Positions 33,931 to 45,625 of a stretch of DNA of 46,489 nucleotides are shown here, one piece after another. Numbering within the stretch: position 1 is the first letter of the stretch; every line of letters starts with the position of its first letter. The position numbers and the translations under genes were made by a program. Source of the DNA: Gnetum montanum (taxonomy: Eukaryota > Streptophyta > Gnetopsida > Gnetales > Gnetaceae); NCBI GenBank assembly GCA_015680685.1, contig MNCI01017629.1:142578-189066 (forward strand), read 5' to 3'. The notes beneath the pieces are model-generated. The model saw nothing but the letters and a program-made list of their open reading frames with translations. It searched no databases and was not told the DNA's origin.

Positions 33931-34400
33931 TATATATGATGCATGGGACTTTATTATTCTCTATTTTACTAAATTCATTCCCCCTAGAGATTTCTATGGA
34001 GAGATCTCTTATCCCCAACCATGCATTTATAGTACTAAACCATCCCCTTCCCATGATAATAAGGAATACCCCTACTATTCTCTACATTGATCACTAGGAA
34101 ATTGGTGGCATAAGACAACTTACAAATAATAGTCATGATGTACTCAATCAGTCCCAAGAAATAATGTTGGATTGGCCTACCAATTCCAACCTTATATTGC
34201 TTTCTTTTAGTGGAGGCAATTTCCAAGCTTTGTACATCACCTATGAAATCAAATTGAGTTTGGAACCTAAGTCCAAAATATCTTTACAAGGTTTGTTTCA
34301 AGCAATCTAAAAATATATAAGGAGACTCCTAGAATCGGATCTATTCTTGGGAAGATGGCCAACCTTTATCCAATTAGTAACGACATAGATCAACATGGAA
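33930..34400 (-). pseudogene. pro: protease of element C, broken
   Basis: Retropepsin of the Athila type. The active-site loop reads ILDLGSKLNLIS, with D-L-G at 34265-34273, matching the family's ADLGASINLMP. The block WKLPPLKESNIRLELVGQS follows, matching KKLGLGELKPTNITLQLADRS. A frameshift then leads to LIEYIMTIICKL...NFLVINVE, which matches the family's LEDVLVKVDKF...DFVVLDMEED, and another frame has MGRGWFSTINAWLGIRDLSI in place of LGRPFLATGRALIDV. D-L-G is normal for Athila. The gene lies downstream of C's gag and shows the minus orientation independently of the LTRs. Confidence 0.75.
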
Positions 34401-34959
34401 ATGTGCAATTAGGGAGTTCTTTGGTTCAAAGGAGTCTTAATAGATATCATAGAGGATGTAGAAGTAGGGTTCACAGCCACATATGTTTATGAGGGCTTTG
34501 CATGACTTTTGGTTGTAAAGAAATGTCTGTTATGAGCCATTGATTCAAAACCACTCGACTAAGAAGTTGTTTGTATGTTTGTTATGGCTACGCTAGGATC
34601 TCACCTTGCATAGATGGAATAGGTGGCAAAGGAGTTGAGGACAATGATGCAAAGATGGAAGGATGAGAAGGATGATAAGTAAATTGGGATTCCCCCTTTG
34701 AAGACGATGCTCTATAATATTTAAGAGGGTAGTAGTGATGTTAGAAGGAAGTGTAACTAGAAGAGTCACAAGAGGAGATAGGTCATTGAACATAGTACTC
34801 ATACAAATCTAGCTAGTGGTAAGGGTACTCTTGCCTTGGTGGTGGCATCCCCAACGACTATGGGTGTTTCCACTACTAGTATTTCTCATCAGGTTAAGGT
34901 GGCACTCCATTTAGATAGTAGGCTTGTTGGTGGAACTACTAATAGTTGCCTTGGAGATG

Positions 34960-36948
34960 AGGTAACCTTCTAGTTATTTGTTGTTTGTTCAATCTAAGAT
35001 TCAATGCATACATCCAGGATTCCTAAAAATGTGACATAATTAAGAAACATTTCTTAGGATATTCATATTGACAAATGACACACCCATCATCATCTATTTT
35101 GGAATATACAACGTCTTCTACTGTAGCAACCTTGCCCTTACCATTATGATGGGCATGTTCAGGTTCCTTTTTCTTCCTTCTATCACATTCACTACCTCCT
35201 TGGTTTTTATTCTCCTCAGCAATTCTTAGAGTAGTTCAAAATTTTTCATCCAAGGAGTCTTACATTTTTTCAACCTTGGAAAATATTTTAGAGATAGATT
35301 TTTGTATCAACAAGGTTTTCTATTGCACCACTTCAAAGGATGGTACTTCCTTCCCATTGTCAAAAAAATGAGCCTCCCTCTTTCAAAGAGAGGGATCCCT
35401 ATTGTACTCTTCTATACTTTCTCTCTTTTTTAGTTCATATTCCTCCTTATCCACTTACTCAATTAACCTTTAGATCTTATGGATCCTTAAATTTGAAATC
35501 CTCCCTTAGGCATAGACCCCAAGAGTTCTTCTCATTTCAGTTTGGAAACCATCTATGATGTGGTGCAGCTAATCCCTTTGAGAATAGCCATGGCATGCGA
35601 ATCAATAGAACAAGGAGTAGCACCTACTCATCACCACATTTAAGGATTCATGAGTTTTTTGTTTCCATCCTTTTATTTTCCTTCTTAGGTTGGACACTTG
35701 AGAGTACATCTGATACTTATCATTAAATAATTCAAGCATCGTACTCCACCTCCAAATGGATTCTAGTTTCAAGGATCAATACCAACTTAAAGCTTCCTTG
35801 ATGAGTTTCCTAGCAAATAGCTTCAACTTTTATCACTTATTTTCCACATTCTATTAGGCATAGGGATCGTGGAAGGCCTACAAATGATTTTGTGAATCTA
35901 AATTATATCCCCCTCCAAACTTAGTAATATTATTCATATCTAGTCATTTGATTTGGCTATCCTTCACATGCCTTGTTGGGATCCTAACAGCCTCTACAAT
36001 GTTTAATGTGTTTTTCATTGCAAGTAATGGCTCTTCATAGTCATAGTAATCCCGATGGCCCCTCTCATGGAAATGATGCCTATGATGAGTCATGCTATCC
36101 CTTCTTTCTTTATGATGATCCTCCCTTGATTAACCATGATCTTAATCATTACAGTGGGATCAATAATCATACCAATCTCATCGTTTACCTCCATCATGAT
36201 CCTTGCTGCCCCTTTGGATTTCATTGAAGTTGGAGAAGGAAGATGATAAGGATGAGGAAGGAGAAGAGGAAGGGGAGCCACCACTAGTGTAGTGACTACT
36301 TCTTCCTCTTCTTTAATCCCTACCATGATCACCATGTTTTTCATTATCATGGTGCTTGTCCTCATTCCTATTGTAACTACTCCCAATTGAGGCCTCCTAA
36401 TCTTGGGATCCATTCTTCCCAACAACAAGATTGTCCATAGTGTACTATAGTCTTCGATTAAGTGTCCCCTCATCAAAGAGAGGAGGAGAATTTTTGTATT
36501 AAGAGGTCCCTGAAAAGAAATGCTCTTCCTCATTATGTGTTTGGAGGAACAAGTAGGTAGAACCCCATTTACCCTTGGAGGCCTCATACCGGGCTTCCAT
36601 TTGCTGATCTTTTCTTTTTTGTCCCTTTGTGGGATGATAGTCCTGATAGGCATAATCTTGCACTTCGTATTCAAAATTTAGTCCTACAATGCCCAGCTTG
36701 ATGAGATTCTTCAAGAGCATTGCAAGAATAGATCCATTGGAAGGCAACATTACATTGCCTACCATGTCCCTCCATCATAGTTGCTCATCCTAATGTAGGA
36801 TGAAGGTGAAGTCTAGAGTGAAAGAATTTGAATGAGTATAGACCATCTTAAATTTTTGCAGCATTGGCATCTTTTGATCTTCTTATCTCTGTTGATTAGA
36901 ATTACTCATAAATCATGGTGGGAAGGTCTCCCTATGAGAAGAAGCCAT
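34960..36948 (-). pseudogene. gag: gag of element C, broken
   Basis: Starts at ATG 36948 with MASSHRETFPP, 124 bp from the PBS. Early stops are TGA, TAA, TAG and TGA. The middle is very rich in His, Asp, Arg and Ser (HHDNEKHGDHGRD-type runs around 36090-36350). Around 35700-35830 lies the capsid helix block LFARKLIKEALSWY and STMLELFNDKYQ, as in the retrotransposon gag domain (ALxWYxxL...FxxxF). Near 35060-35110 is CVICQYEYPKKC, possibly a degenerate zinc knuckle lacking His. Element F starts its gag with the same MASSH. The gag-protease order is normal; the gag end is approximate. Confidence 0.7.
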
Positions 36949-37071
36949 GTTAGTTCTAAAAAATAGTGTGCTTATGTTGTTATTATTTATCTTAATTATG
37001 TGACCTTAGGATTTGCTACAACGTCATTGAATGATTCAGTAACTTTCTAAGTAGTGCATGTAATTAACTAA

Positions 37072-37091
37072 AGTCCCCAGCAGCGATGCCA
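37072..37091 (-). other. primer-binding site of element C
   Basis: Minus-strand TGGCATCGCTGCTGGGGACT lies 8 bp inside the right LTR. It resembles TGGCGCCGTTGCCGGGGA, the tRNA-Asp-type PBS common in plant Athila elements, with transition differences. Confidence 0.8.
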
Positions 37092-37099
37092 ATAATAAG

Positions 37100-37879
37100 T
37101 GAAAAGTGTACCCTACATCCAACCATACAAATTAAAAGCATTCACATGCAATCCGGTCAAATTATATAGACTTTAGTTCTCTAAATGCACATTATATAGG
37201 ATAGTGAATCTATGGATGCAATCCTTGTCTTCTTAGTTCCACTTGTATAAGTGTACGATTAAGTGTAACCAAGGCACATGATTTGTATAATTTTATATTT
37301 TTATCTATTTTATCCTAAGCATAAAATAAAGTGATTAAATATTAATTAATCTAATCAAATATTTAATGCCTTAAGCTAATTCCTAACATAACTATCCAAC
37401 ACCACCTACCGTACACATCCTAAACACATTACAATGCTGCTAGGTTACCAAGTGCTAGCACTACTAGGATTACCAAGCATTAACATTATGTTCAAGGTGG
37501 TCATACTTATGTGTATTAATTAATATTATTTAATTAACTAAGGACATGAAATTAAATTTCATAAATGATAAAGTGTATTAAAGTAACCATTAAGCTATTT
37601 CCAAATGCTACAAGGTATTCCAAGAAGTTCATCTTTATTAATGTCACACCGAAGTGTCCAAGTACATCAATGCTCAAATAAAGATTTATATACTTCTTGA
37701 CTTCTAATGTGGCCACTTGGAAAATATTCTAACTACTAAGAAAATAAACTGCAAGAACTTCCCGAAGCTATTGACTTAATGATGCCATAAATGCAGTGCA
37801 TGCACACATTTATATAGGCAGACATAGATACCACATCGATGCATGCCCATTGACCTAGCCCATCAATGATGATTCATCA
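37100..37879 (-). mobile_element. 5' LTR of element C
   Basis: Partner of 17366-18148. On the minus strand it begins TGATGAATC at 37879 and ends TTTTCA at 37100. A TATA box (TATATAAA) lies at 37809-37816, only about 63 bp from the LTR start, so U3 is unusually short and R/U5 is about 700 bp. Confidence 0.85.
37809..37816 (-). promoter_or_regulatory. TATA box of LTR C
   Basis: Minus-strand TATATAAA in CCTATATAAATG. The other LTR has TATAAATA at the matching place (18076-18083). Confidence 0.6.
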
Positions 37880-38285
37880 ATTTTACCAAAAGAATATAAT
37901 AGAAAATTTATTAAATTTAATGTCCCTTTTAACCTCTCTCCTTTAGGTATTTATAGTTTTCAAGCTTGTAACAAAAGTGATGAGGTAGCATATGAGATGA
38001 AGGAAGATATCATGTGAGGTAGCCCATGAGATAAGGCAATGTACCAAGTGAGGAAACACATCATGTAAGGTTATGCAAAAGTTGACATGGTGCACCACAT
38101 GAGGTAGCCTCATGTCAATAATGTACTACCACATACCAAAACAAGCCTAAAATATAGAATTAAGTGCACACAAATAATTTTATACGTCAAGGCTTACATA
38201 GAGATACAAAATTGCTACCAGATATCTCATCAATTAGTAAAATAATAAAAATAATTTTTTACAACTAAGGTATATTTTTCTTTCA

Positions 38286-38351
38286 ATGAGAGTTAAAAGC
38301 ATGGCCTCCTACTTACTAAATAAGAAATTTAATCAAATGAGCTATGATAGC
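38286..38351 (-). repeat. tRNA-like (SINE-type) fossil 1
   Basis: Minus strand: an A-box-like ATAGCTCATTTGATTA is followed about 30 nt later by GGAGGCCATGCTTTTAACTC, which resembles the usual GGTCATGAGTTCAAACTC B-box region of tRNA-derived SINEs. It is decayed and unlikely to be transcribed. Confidence 0.4.
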
Positions 38352-38521
38352 TTAGATTATAATGCTTATTAAACAGTAGGGTAATCAATCAAGAAATCTC
38401 TTATTGATAAGAAGGGAATTTTAGAACTTGAAATAATTTATATATAAGTACACCCTAAGACCTAGAGCCAATATGATAGTTTAGAAGAGTTATAAAGGAA
38501 TAGAATGATACCTAAAGTTCA

Positions 38522-38585
38522 ACTTAAACTAGTAACCCCTTGGTTACAAATCCTTTTCAAAAATATAGCAACCACTTGAGCCACC
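38522..38585 (-). repeat. tRNA-like (SINE-type) fossil 2
   Basis: Minus strand: GGTGGCTCAAGTGGTTGCTA fits the pol III A box (TRGYNNARNNGG), and AAGGGGTTACTAGTTTAAGT resembles a B box that has lost its CpG. The length is close to a tRNA. It lies about 170 bp from fossil 1 in the same orientation. Confidence 0.45.
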
Positions 38586-39911
38586 TTTCATTAGTTTTAT
38601 CTCTTTTTGGTAAGAAACTCGAACACAAAACCTATGTATACTAATGTATCGTATCATGCATCTCACTTAAGCCAAGCTCAAGAGCAGACTAAAATATATG
38701 GAAATATCAAAGTCAAAGCATATTATAGATTAAGTAAATTAAATAATGTAAAAGAAAGCCATAAGTCACTTGATAAAAATCATATAACTAACCAGAAGCA
38801 CAAAGATAACATACACACAACAAGCTAGTATCACTATATATAAATATTAAACATCATTAGAAAAGTATATTGTCAAACTATCTACATGCATACATAACCA
38901 TCACAACATATCAGTCAATATATCTGGCACACCACCTATAGATATAAATATCACATATACTATACAAAGATATCATATCTTATGGACTATCTAAGTCAAT
39001 ACCATTAGCAAAAATATTCATCTCTCTCATAAAGATATACAATAGGAATGATAAGAGCATTGATCCAAATCCTACATAAGGGGAGTTAATACAAGATTAA
39101 GTAGAAGATTTTACATGTATCTTGTAGATGGAAAGTCTTATGCTATTCTAAAGAAGAGGTATGGTATATGTTATGAAATTTATAATACAATCACTACATC
39201 TCATGTTATATCAAGTATATCACATCATAACACATAGTCAAAGTTGTAGCCAAGCCATCATCCACCATATGAAGACTAATGTTAAGCATCTATCATGCAA
39301 TCATCATAAGTTATTTAATCACCATGAATATAGCTCATCACAATAGCATATTACAATCAAGCATCATATACTCAAACCATAAGCATAAGCATAGATGTAG
39401 CTCATGCATAATAAGCATACTTAAAGCTCTCACAAGTCCCTAAGGAGTCATTATCCCACAAGAATGATCATAATCATGGAGCTCTTATGATAGCCAACAT
39501 ATCCACACTCAATATAATCATGTTATCATTGACATAAGTACTCATAACATAAATGATATCTAAAGGTCTTTTATTAGTTTTCCATTACCTTTTTTACTAC
39601 TATAATGCCTACTACCTCATCTACAGCCCCAGGAAACTAACCTTATAGATGGTAGATCCAAGCATGTATATATATGCCAAGATTTCATACTAGTCATAGG
39701 CCCTACTTTTCCACCCTTAGTATGAGAGCCAAAACAAGAGCCTCACTAATGCATCACAATATGGGTTATCCCAACTCCTTCAAAGTGCCTCATCACCAAC
39801 CAATCCATGCCCTCATGTCAACTCTACTATCACACATACACATGTCACTTTAACATTATGAACATAATACACCATATCTAACTAATGAGAATAAGCAACC
39901 AATTCTACCTA

Positions 39912-42420
39912 TGTAACAACCTATATTTTTTGAAATCCTTGTTATGTATGTTTTTTTTTTTTTTTGTGAAAAATGATGTGCTTGTACCTGTATGTTTATA
40001 CATCTAGCTAGTTTGTATATTTTATGCATTATGTTGATGATGTTAATGATGAGCCTTGGGTTTTTCAAATTCTTGGTTAATGTTATGTAATCCTTAATAT
40101 TTAATCATACATATATTATCTTTTATTATCATGTAGTAGGTGTGCACTAATCCTATTGTTGAGTGTGGTAAGATTTCATGAGATTTGGTTGGGAGCATGG
40201 CATAGCTATAAATGATGGTTTGTTAATTAATATTAATAATTTGTTCTAAGAGTGCATGGTATAAGAAATAGATATGTGATTGATGATTCATTATATCCAC
40301 ATGTGTGATTTAGATATTAATTATATTGAGCTTTGTCTTATTTTCTTTATTGAGATATTTTCAATTATATTTTAGCATTGTGAGATTTTATGGTATTTTC
40401 TCTTTAATGATTTTAGTATGTAAGGGAGTTACATGAGTAGGAGAGAAAGTTACAATTGTGATAGAAAATTTTTGTGGTAATTTTCTTTTAGTTTTATGGA
40501 ATTTTGGGTAATTGGTGTTTTCTTCAATTCCATGGTTTCTAGTCTATTTCCATTAAGAACTCCTATGTTTCAATTCTTCCACACACTTCAATGATCTATC
40601 TAAGGTGCTGGGAAATTGGAGCTAGGAAGTGTTTTGGGATCATAGATCGGTTATGTGGATTGTGTGAATCTTTTTGGCTTTATTTTCCCTTTTTTTATTT
40701 ATCTTCATTCAAATTAGAGGTGAGTTATCTTGGCTTCTTCCTCATTTATGGTTACAAGATCTTTGCATATACACAAGATTGGTATTATCATTTTTTCATA
40801 TGATTATGATATTATTTTATGGGCTAAAGGGTTTTGGTTGTGCATATCGAATGTAGTGTGATGGAATTTTTATGTGCATAGATTCTATTCTTTTCTACCG
40901 ATTTGGGGTATGGGAATTGTAAGATTATTTCCAATAATTTTTATGGGATCATGCACTTAGTAGCTTGTGAATGATTGATGAATCTATGGTAAATTCATAT
41001 GGCACTAGGTTTTATAATTTTGGTACAAGAGGTTGATTTCAATAATGGTAATTAAAGTTTGAAAATTTTGGTTGATCCACAAAGTTAGATTACCCTATCC
41101 ATTTTTCCTTGCTATGATCTTGACCATTCTTGCTATAACTCTATTTGCATACTATTTTGGCTTAATTACTCTTTCCATTTGTATTTTTTGATCTTCACAT
41201 ATTGTATTAGTTTTTTGACATTAAGATTTTTCCAATCTATGGTTATATTGACTCAATTTTCTCTCCCTATCTCAATTTTGGTTTTTTCTCCCTCCTTTAT
41301 ATTTAAATTATGGACTTATTAAGCCCTTACCTACTGATCCTCATCTACTCTCATCATTGTAGATTATTTTTCATATATTTCCTAGTCTTTTCTAGCTAAA
41401 CAAGATATTCCATAGCCTTGTAAGACATCTTTCCCAAATCCCTATACCTCTATCAAAATGTCTCAACCATGCATAAGATGTCTTGCCTTGTTCTAAGGTG
41501 TCTCTACTGAGATGTCTCCTCCAACCTAGAGATGTCTTCTCTAAGAAATCTCAACATAAACCAACACATCTCCTAGGCTTCCAAGTCATCTCTTGATTTT
41601 GAAGATGTCTTGTCCGAGATGTTACAACATCTTGCCTAAGATTTCCTACATGACAACATATAAGACACTGAGTGCAATGTGTGTTATCCTTCTTATTTGT
41701 GGTGATAAGTGGAGTGAAAAAATCTTGACTTTGGAATCATATGATAGATGGATGTTATGGTTGTGCATTTCTATGATTTTCTAGATGTTTTGTTGATTTA
41801 CTTGTATGCTTGTTGAGCTATCATGATTTACTTGTATGTTAGTGAAATCATGTTTTATGCCTTCTAATCCCATGAGATCTATCCATTTGGAAATTGGAGA
41901 GGTTTCCAAGGTTTCTCACTCAACTTTATATAGATAACCCATTTTACTTTTAAGTTGATTAATTTTGAGGAAGGGAATTGAGCTCTTTGAGGACTTTGAT
42001 GATGACATGATTTTATTGATGTTGTCTATCACTTTATATCTTTGGCTTTTCATTTGACATTCTAGAATTTTATGAGACATTAATTCTATTTTCTGTTCAT
42101 GGATTTATGAATCATGTATGGTTTAGAATTGTGACAATATGACATTCATATATATTATGGAATTTAGTTTCGCAATTTATGTTATTCTATTCTTTTTTAG
42201 TATTTTTAATCTTGTATCATTTTATATTCATGTATTTTTTTTCTTGTACTATTAGTTTTCTCTTCTCTTCTCTTTGGTTTCATGATTTGATGATAGGTTC
42301 CTTGTTCCTTTTACTACATAGTTCATTAATTCACATCTCTTGTCATGATAGATATTTTTGTTAGGGATTCTATCCAACGTAATGCTTTCCAACTTAAGGT
42401 ATAGGAAGGAGGGTGTTACA
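39912..42420. mobile_element. 2.5-kb TG...CA unit, probable solo LTR
   Basis: Begins TGTAACAACC and ends GGGTGTTACA, a 10-bp inverted terminal repeat with one mismatch, of the TGTAACACCC type common to plant LTRs. It contains no coding domain. T-rich on the plus strand with a poly(T) at 39950-39965. A direct target-site duplication is not seen, but both flanks carry a related ~50-bp sequence with CTAATGA-CATAAGCAAC. Confidence 0.5.
41417..41640. repeat. cluster of AGATGTCT/AGACATCT motifs
   Basis: About ten copies of AGATGTCT, AAGATGTCTTG or near variants, in both orientations, spaced some 15-30 bp apart. The motif is itself nearly palindromic (AGACATCT/AGATGTCT). It forms a compact patch inside the putative solo LTR. 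Confidence 0.65.
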
Positions 42421-45087
42421 ACATGCATCATACTAATACATAACTAATGACCATAAGCAACTAGTGCTACATGTGTCATTCATAACTTATACCATGTCTT
42501 ATCATATAAAATAGCATAACCATGTCCTAGTCACATACTCATAACCCATGTCATAAGCATCACTAGGTCACATAATAATCTCATATTTGAACAAACAAAA
42601 CTCAATACATGTAGATGGGATAACATCCAATAAGTATCACAAGAGCAATTGTAAAAATATGTTTGCATATTATCTTAAGCCTAAACTAAGATCTTGAACC
42701 TATTACATACCATTGTATCAAATAGAATAGTACTTTATATGTTTTTCTATCTTGTTGATGACCTCTAAATGACTCATGCCCTTTTAATTTCTACTAACCA
42801 CAACCTTTGTGTATGTTGTCCTACCTCATAGTCCCATGAGCCAGTTGCAATGCTACTATAACTCATCCTACATTAAAAGTAGAAGCACAAAATTAGCCAT
42901 AGCAAACATCCATGACCCTACTACTAGCTTACTATGACTCATACTTAACTTCCAAATACCATGAATTTAATATGCAAGCCTCATAGCCTATGCTTTGCCA
43001 CATCGACCAAATTTTCCAATGTGATTTAGATGCATTGTGACCTTAACTCACATCTCATGTAAACTTCTAATTATGACAGCACCATGACCTTGGCATGACT
43101 AGGCTACAACCTTGATATGATAGGATCAAAACCTGTAATATTCTTGCATTTAACATAGAAATAAGAAAATAGTAACTTGTAGGAATAATAATGACTTGAA
43201 TTCTTCATACTAAAAAAAACATATAAAACCCTAGTCCCGTGAATCCTTGGGGACTCTCAATGAAGAGTCTATTGTTCCTATAGACTTTAGCAACAATCCC
43301 ACCATGCATAAAATAGAAATTTATATGGGTTCATGATACCACAACCAATATAGAAAGCTAGCATATGAACTCATGAACTTTACAAATTCTTACCACATGA
43401 CTACACTTCCATAGTGGCCCATGAACATGCATAGTGATCAAATAAAAATAAGGAAAGAATAAATACTACCCAACAAATTTGGAGAATCTAGTACGACCTA
43501 GGAAATTAGAACTAGGACACCAAAATGCTTCTAACAAAGTCTTAGATCTACCAGAACATGAATTGAGGCTTTTGAACCACAACCTATTCCAAATCAACTT
43601 CCCAACATCTTAAAAATCATAGAAATCAAGTGAGAAACAAAGGAGAAAAAGGAAATGAAAGAAACCAAAGGAAACTAGAAAGCATAAGAACGTGATTGGG
43701 AGGAGGGTGGAAAATAACTTATTTTTAATTATGGAAATAAAATATAAATTACTTTTATTTATAGTTTATATTTTCATAGGTCTCTCACTTAATTTCCTCA
43801 TCATAACTAATACTAAGGGATCCACACTTCATAACTCAATCACAAAATATCAAATCAAAATACTAATTAATCCTATAATCATTATATCTCATCTACAACA
43901 TATTTAAGGAATCATACATGGATAATAAATCATGCCATATAATCTCTTGAATCAAGCATGCATAACATGATAATCATCATAATATCACAACATGCTTTGC
44001 TAAAAAACATTATCATCACACTATCTCATAACAAACATAATTTCATCACTATATTCATGTCTCATAAATATCATAGTTATAAATACACAAGTACAGTAGT
44101 TTCACATTAACCATGTTGGTGCTTAGTCTTCCCCCACAACCCTTATACCCTACTAGCCATCAACAACATACTACATATCCAATAGAATTAATATAGACAA
44201 TCATGGTAAATCATAATCATAATAATAATATCATTAGATCTCAAAAAGTATATCATTAAAATAACGTAACTCACATCACACCTCATGATCCCCAACCAAA
44301 TCTAATTACATATACATAAACATAACATAATACTGTGGGGTCCTATAGTGAGAGGTTACAACTAAATTAGGTGCTTTATCACAATGCTATTTTGGATTAA
44401 TAAATCTTATTTATACTTAGGGGACATCAAAACCTAAAAAATTTTAATAATATATATCCCTAAGACATATATACAAAGTAGAATCCAAAACCTCATTTGT
44501 GTGAACTTAGTAAACCTCATATATCAAAGTTTGTAACATGTTAAATAAGGTATGTAGCTTGCATTTTACAAGTTACATGTTTGATCATAAAAGGATATCT
44601 AACATATAATTAAAGGTAAAAGCAATTGAACTACTTCTCATTAGCAAATTGCTCCCACTATGTAGGGCACTTAAGCTTGAATCTTAAATTTATAAGCTAA
44701 CATAGGATGATTATGTTTAATTATAATACCTTGGTCATGAATGATTATGTTTAATTATAACATCTTTGTTCTTGCTCTAAATTTCTAAACTAATTCTTGT
44801 CAACTTAGATCATCAATGAAGTCTAGCTCATTATTGAAGGGGAAAGGTGTGAGACCCAAAAAATAATATTAATAATAAGTGAAAAAAATTCAAATTGAAA
44901 CTAACAATTTTTTACATTTTTGTAGATCCAAAGGATTTATTAAGCAAATAAACTTGGGTAAAATACATTGGTAGCCATAAATCTTAAGTATAAAAGACAT
45001 GTCCAATATTCATGTAACTTGAACACATCTTCTATATAATTTCCTAGAAGTAACATTGGTAGCTTGAATAGATCATATAAAGACTAA
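42421..45087. other. AT-rich region, unassigned
   Basis: No coding domain or LTR pair recognised. Wording (CATAAGCAT, CATAACATGATAATCATCATAATA) resembles 38840-39560. A purine tract GGGAGGAGGGTGGAAA at 43699-43714 and GAAGGGGAAAGG at 44836-44847 followed by TGTGAGACCC could mark decayed LTR edges. Confidence 0.4.
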
Positions 45088-45093
45088 TGATGA

Positions 45094-45176
45094 GACGCGA
45101 TATGCACAAGCCGCGATATCGCGTACGTGATATCGCGTCGTTCCCTATGATATCACGTATGCGATATCGCGGTCCA
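45094..45176. repeat. CGCGATATCGCG palindrome cluster in U3 of LTR F
   Basis: Four or five overlapping copies of a GCGATATCGC-type palindrome in both perfect and one-base-changed form (CGCGATATCGCG, GTGATATCGCG, TGATATCACG, GCGATATCGCGG), plus ACGCGATATGC. They fill almost the whole U3 and end 10 bp before the TATA box. Confidence 0.85.
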
Positions 45177-45186
45177 CCAACAAATC

Positions 45187-45194
45187 TATAAATA
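45187..45194 (+). promoter_or_regulatory. TATA box of LTR F
   Basis: TATAAATA in AATCTATAAATAAGAGG. It is about 175 bp upstream of the AATAAA, which gives a usual R-region length. Confidence 0.7.
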
Positions 45195-45361
45195 AGAGGC
45201 GGCACTCCCCTCATTTGAAATGATAGGCTAGAAGTAGTGAAGCTCTGGTGGATTGATCAACACAGAGATAGAATATTTTCCATGTGCCCGCAGTAGGAGT
45301 CCCCCAAGTGAATGGCTCTTTATTCAAGCAGCTTTGTACCTGAACGCAAGTTGTGTACGGC

Positions 45362-45367
45362 AATAAA
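45362..45367 (+). terminator. poly(A) signal of LTR F
   Basis: AATAAA in GGCAATAAAGACG, downstream of the TATA box and within the expected R region. Confidence 0.55.
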
Positions 45368-45447
45368 GACGAGCTTTGTGGATAAACCTTGCAGTGCATG
45401 GATAGGTTTATTTAATGTTATTTACTGCTTTCCTAGTAACACGACAT

Positions 45448-45625
45448 GAGTACGACTTGGTTACGAGCATTGACGAATGTGTACGGCTAGCCAAGGAATC
45501 AACTACTCATTGCGATTAGATTCTCTCACCCTTACCTCCTAGAATGTGGAACAAGTACAACTTGATTACGAGGATCTATGGATGTGTATAGCTAGTCAAG
45601 GAATCGGTTGCTTGTCACACTTAGG
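45448..45625. repeat. ~105-bp diverged duplication in U5 of LTR F
   Basis: GAGTACGACTTGGTTACGAG with the following GAATGTGTACGGCTAGCCAA (from 45448) is repeated as AAGTACAACTTGATTACGAG and GGATGTGTATAGCTAGTCAA (from about 45553). Several differences are CpG-to-TpG/CpA changes. Confidence 0.65.

Larger units (their letters stand above)
17366..37879 (-). mobile_element. LTR retrotransposon C (gag-protease type), carrying nested element D
   Basis: Two direct repeats of about 780 bp (17366-18148 and 37100-37879) bound the unit. A PBS next to the right copy and TATA boxes in both LTRs give minus-strand orientation. Between them are gag, protease and an extra ORF on the minus strand. Element D (20261-30755, plus strand) sits inside; without it C is about 10.0 kb. 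I find no reverse transcriptase or integrase of C in 30756-34000 or 18149-20260, so C looks non-autonomous. No clear 5-bp target-site duplication is visible (TTTGA against ATTTT). Confidence 0.8.
37880..39911. other. AT-rich region, mostly unassigned
   Basis: Rich in CAT/ATA-type words such as CATAAGCAT and ATCATCATA. Apart from two tRNA-like segments at its left side I see no genes or LTR pair. It resembles 42421-44340 in composition and wording, so both may be one old repeat split by the 39912-42420 unit. Confidence 0.4.

Noticed and set aside
35340-36227. Plus-strand frames opposite the gag of element C
   Set aside because: They are shadows of the His/Asp/Arg-rich minus-strand gag, which has the family's capsid block, LTR, PBS and start in place.
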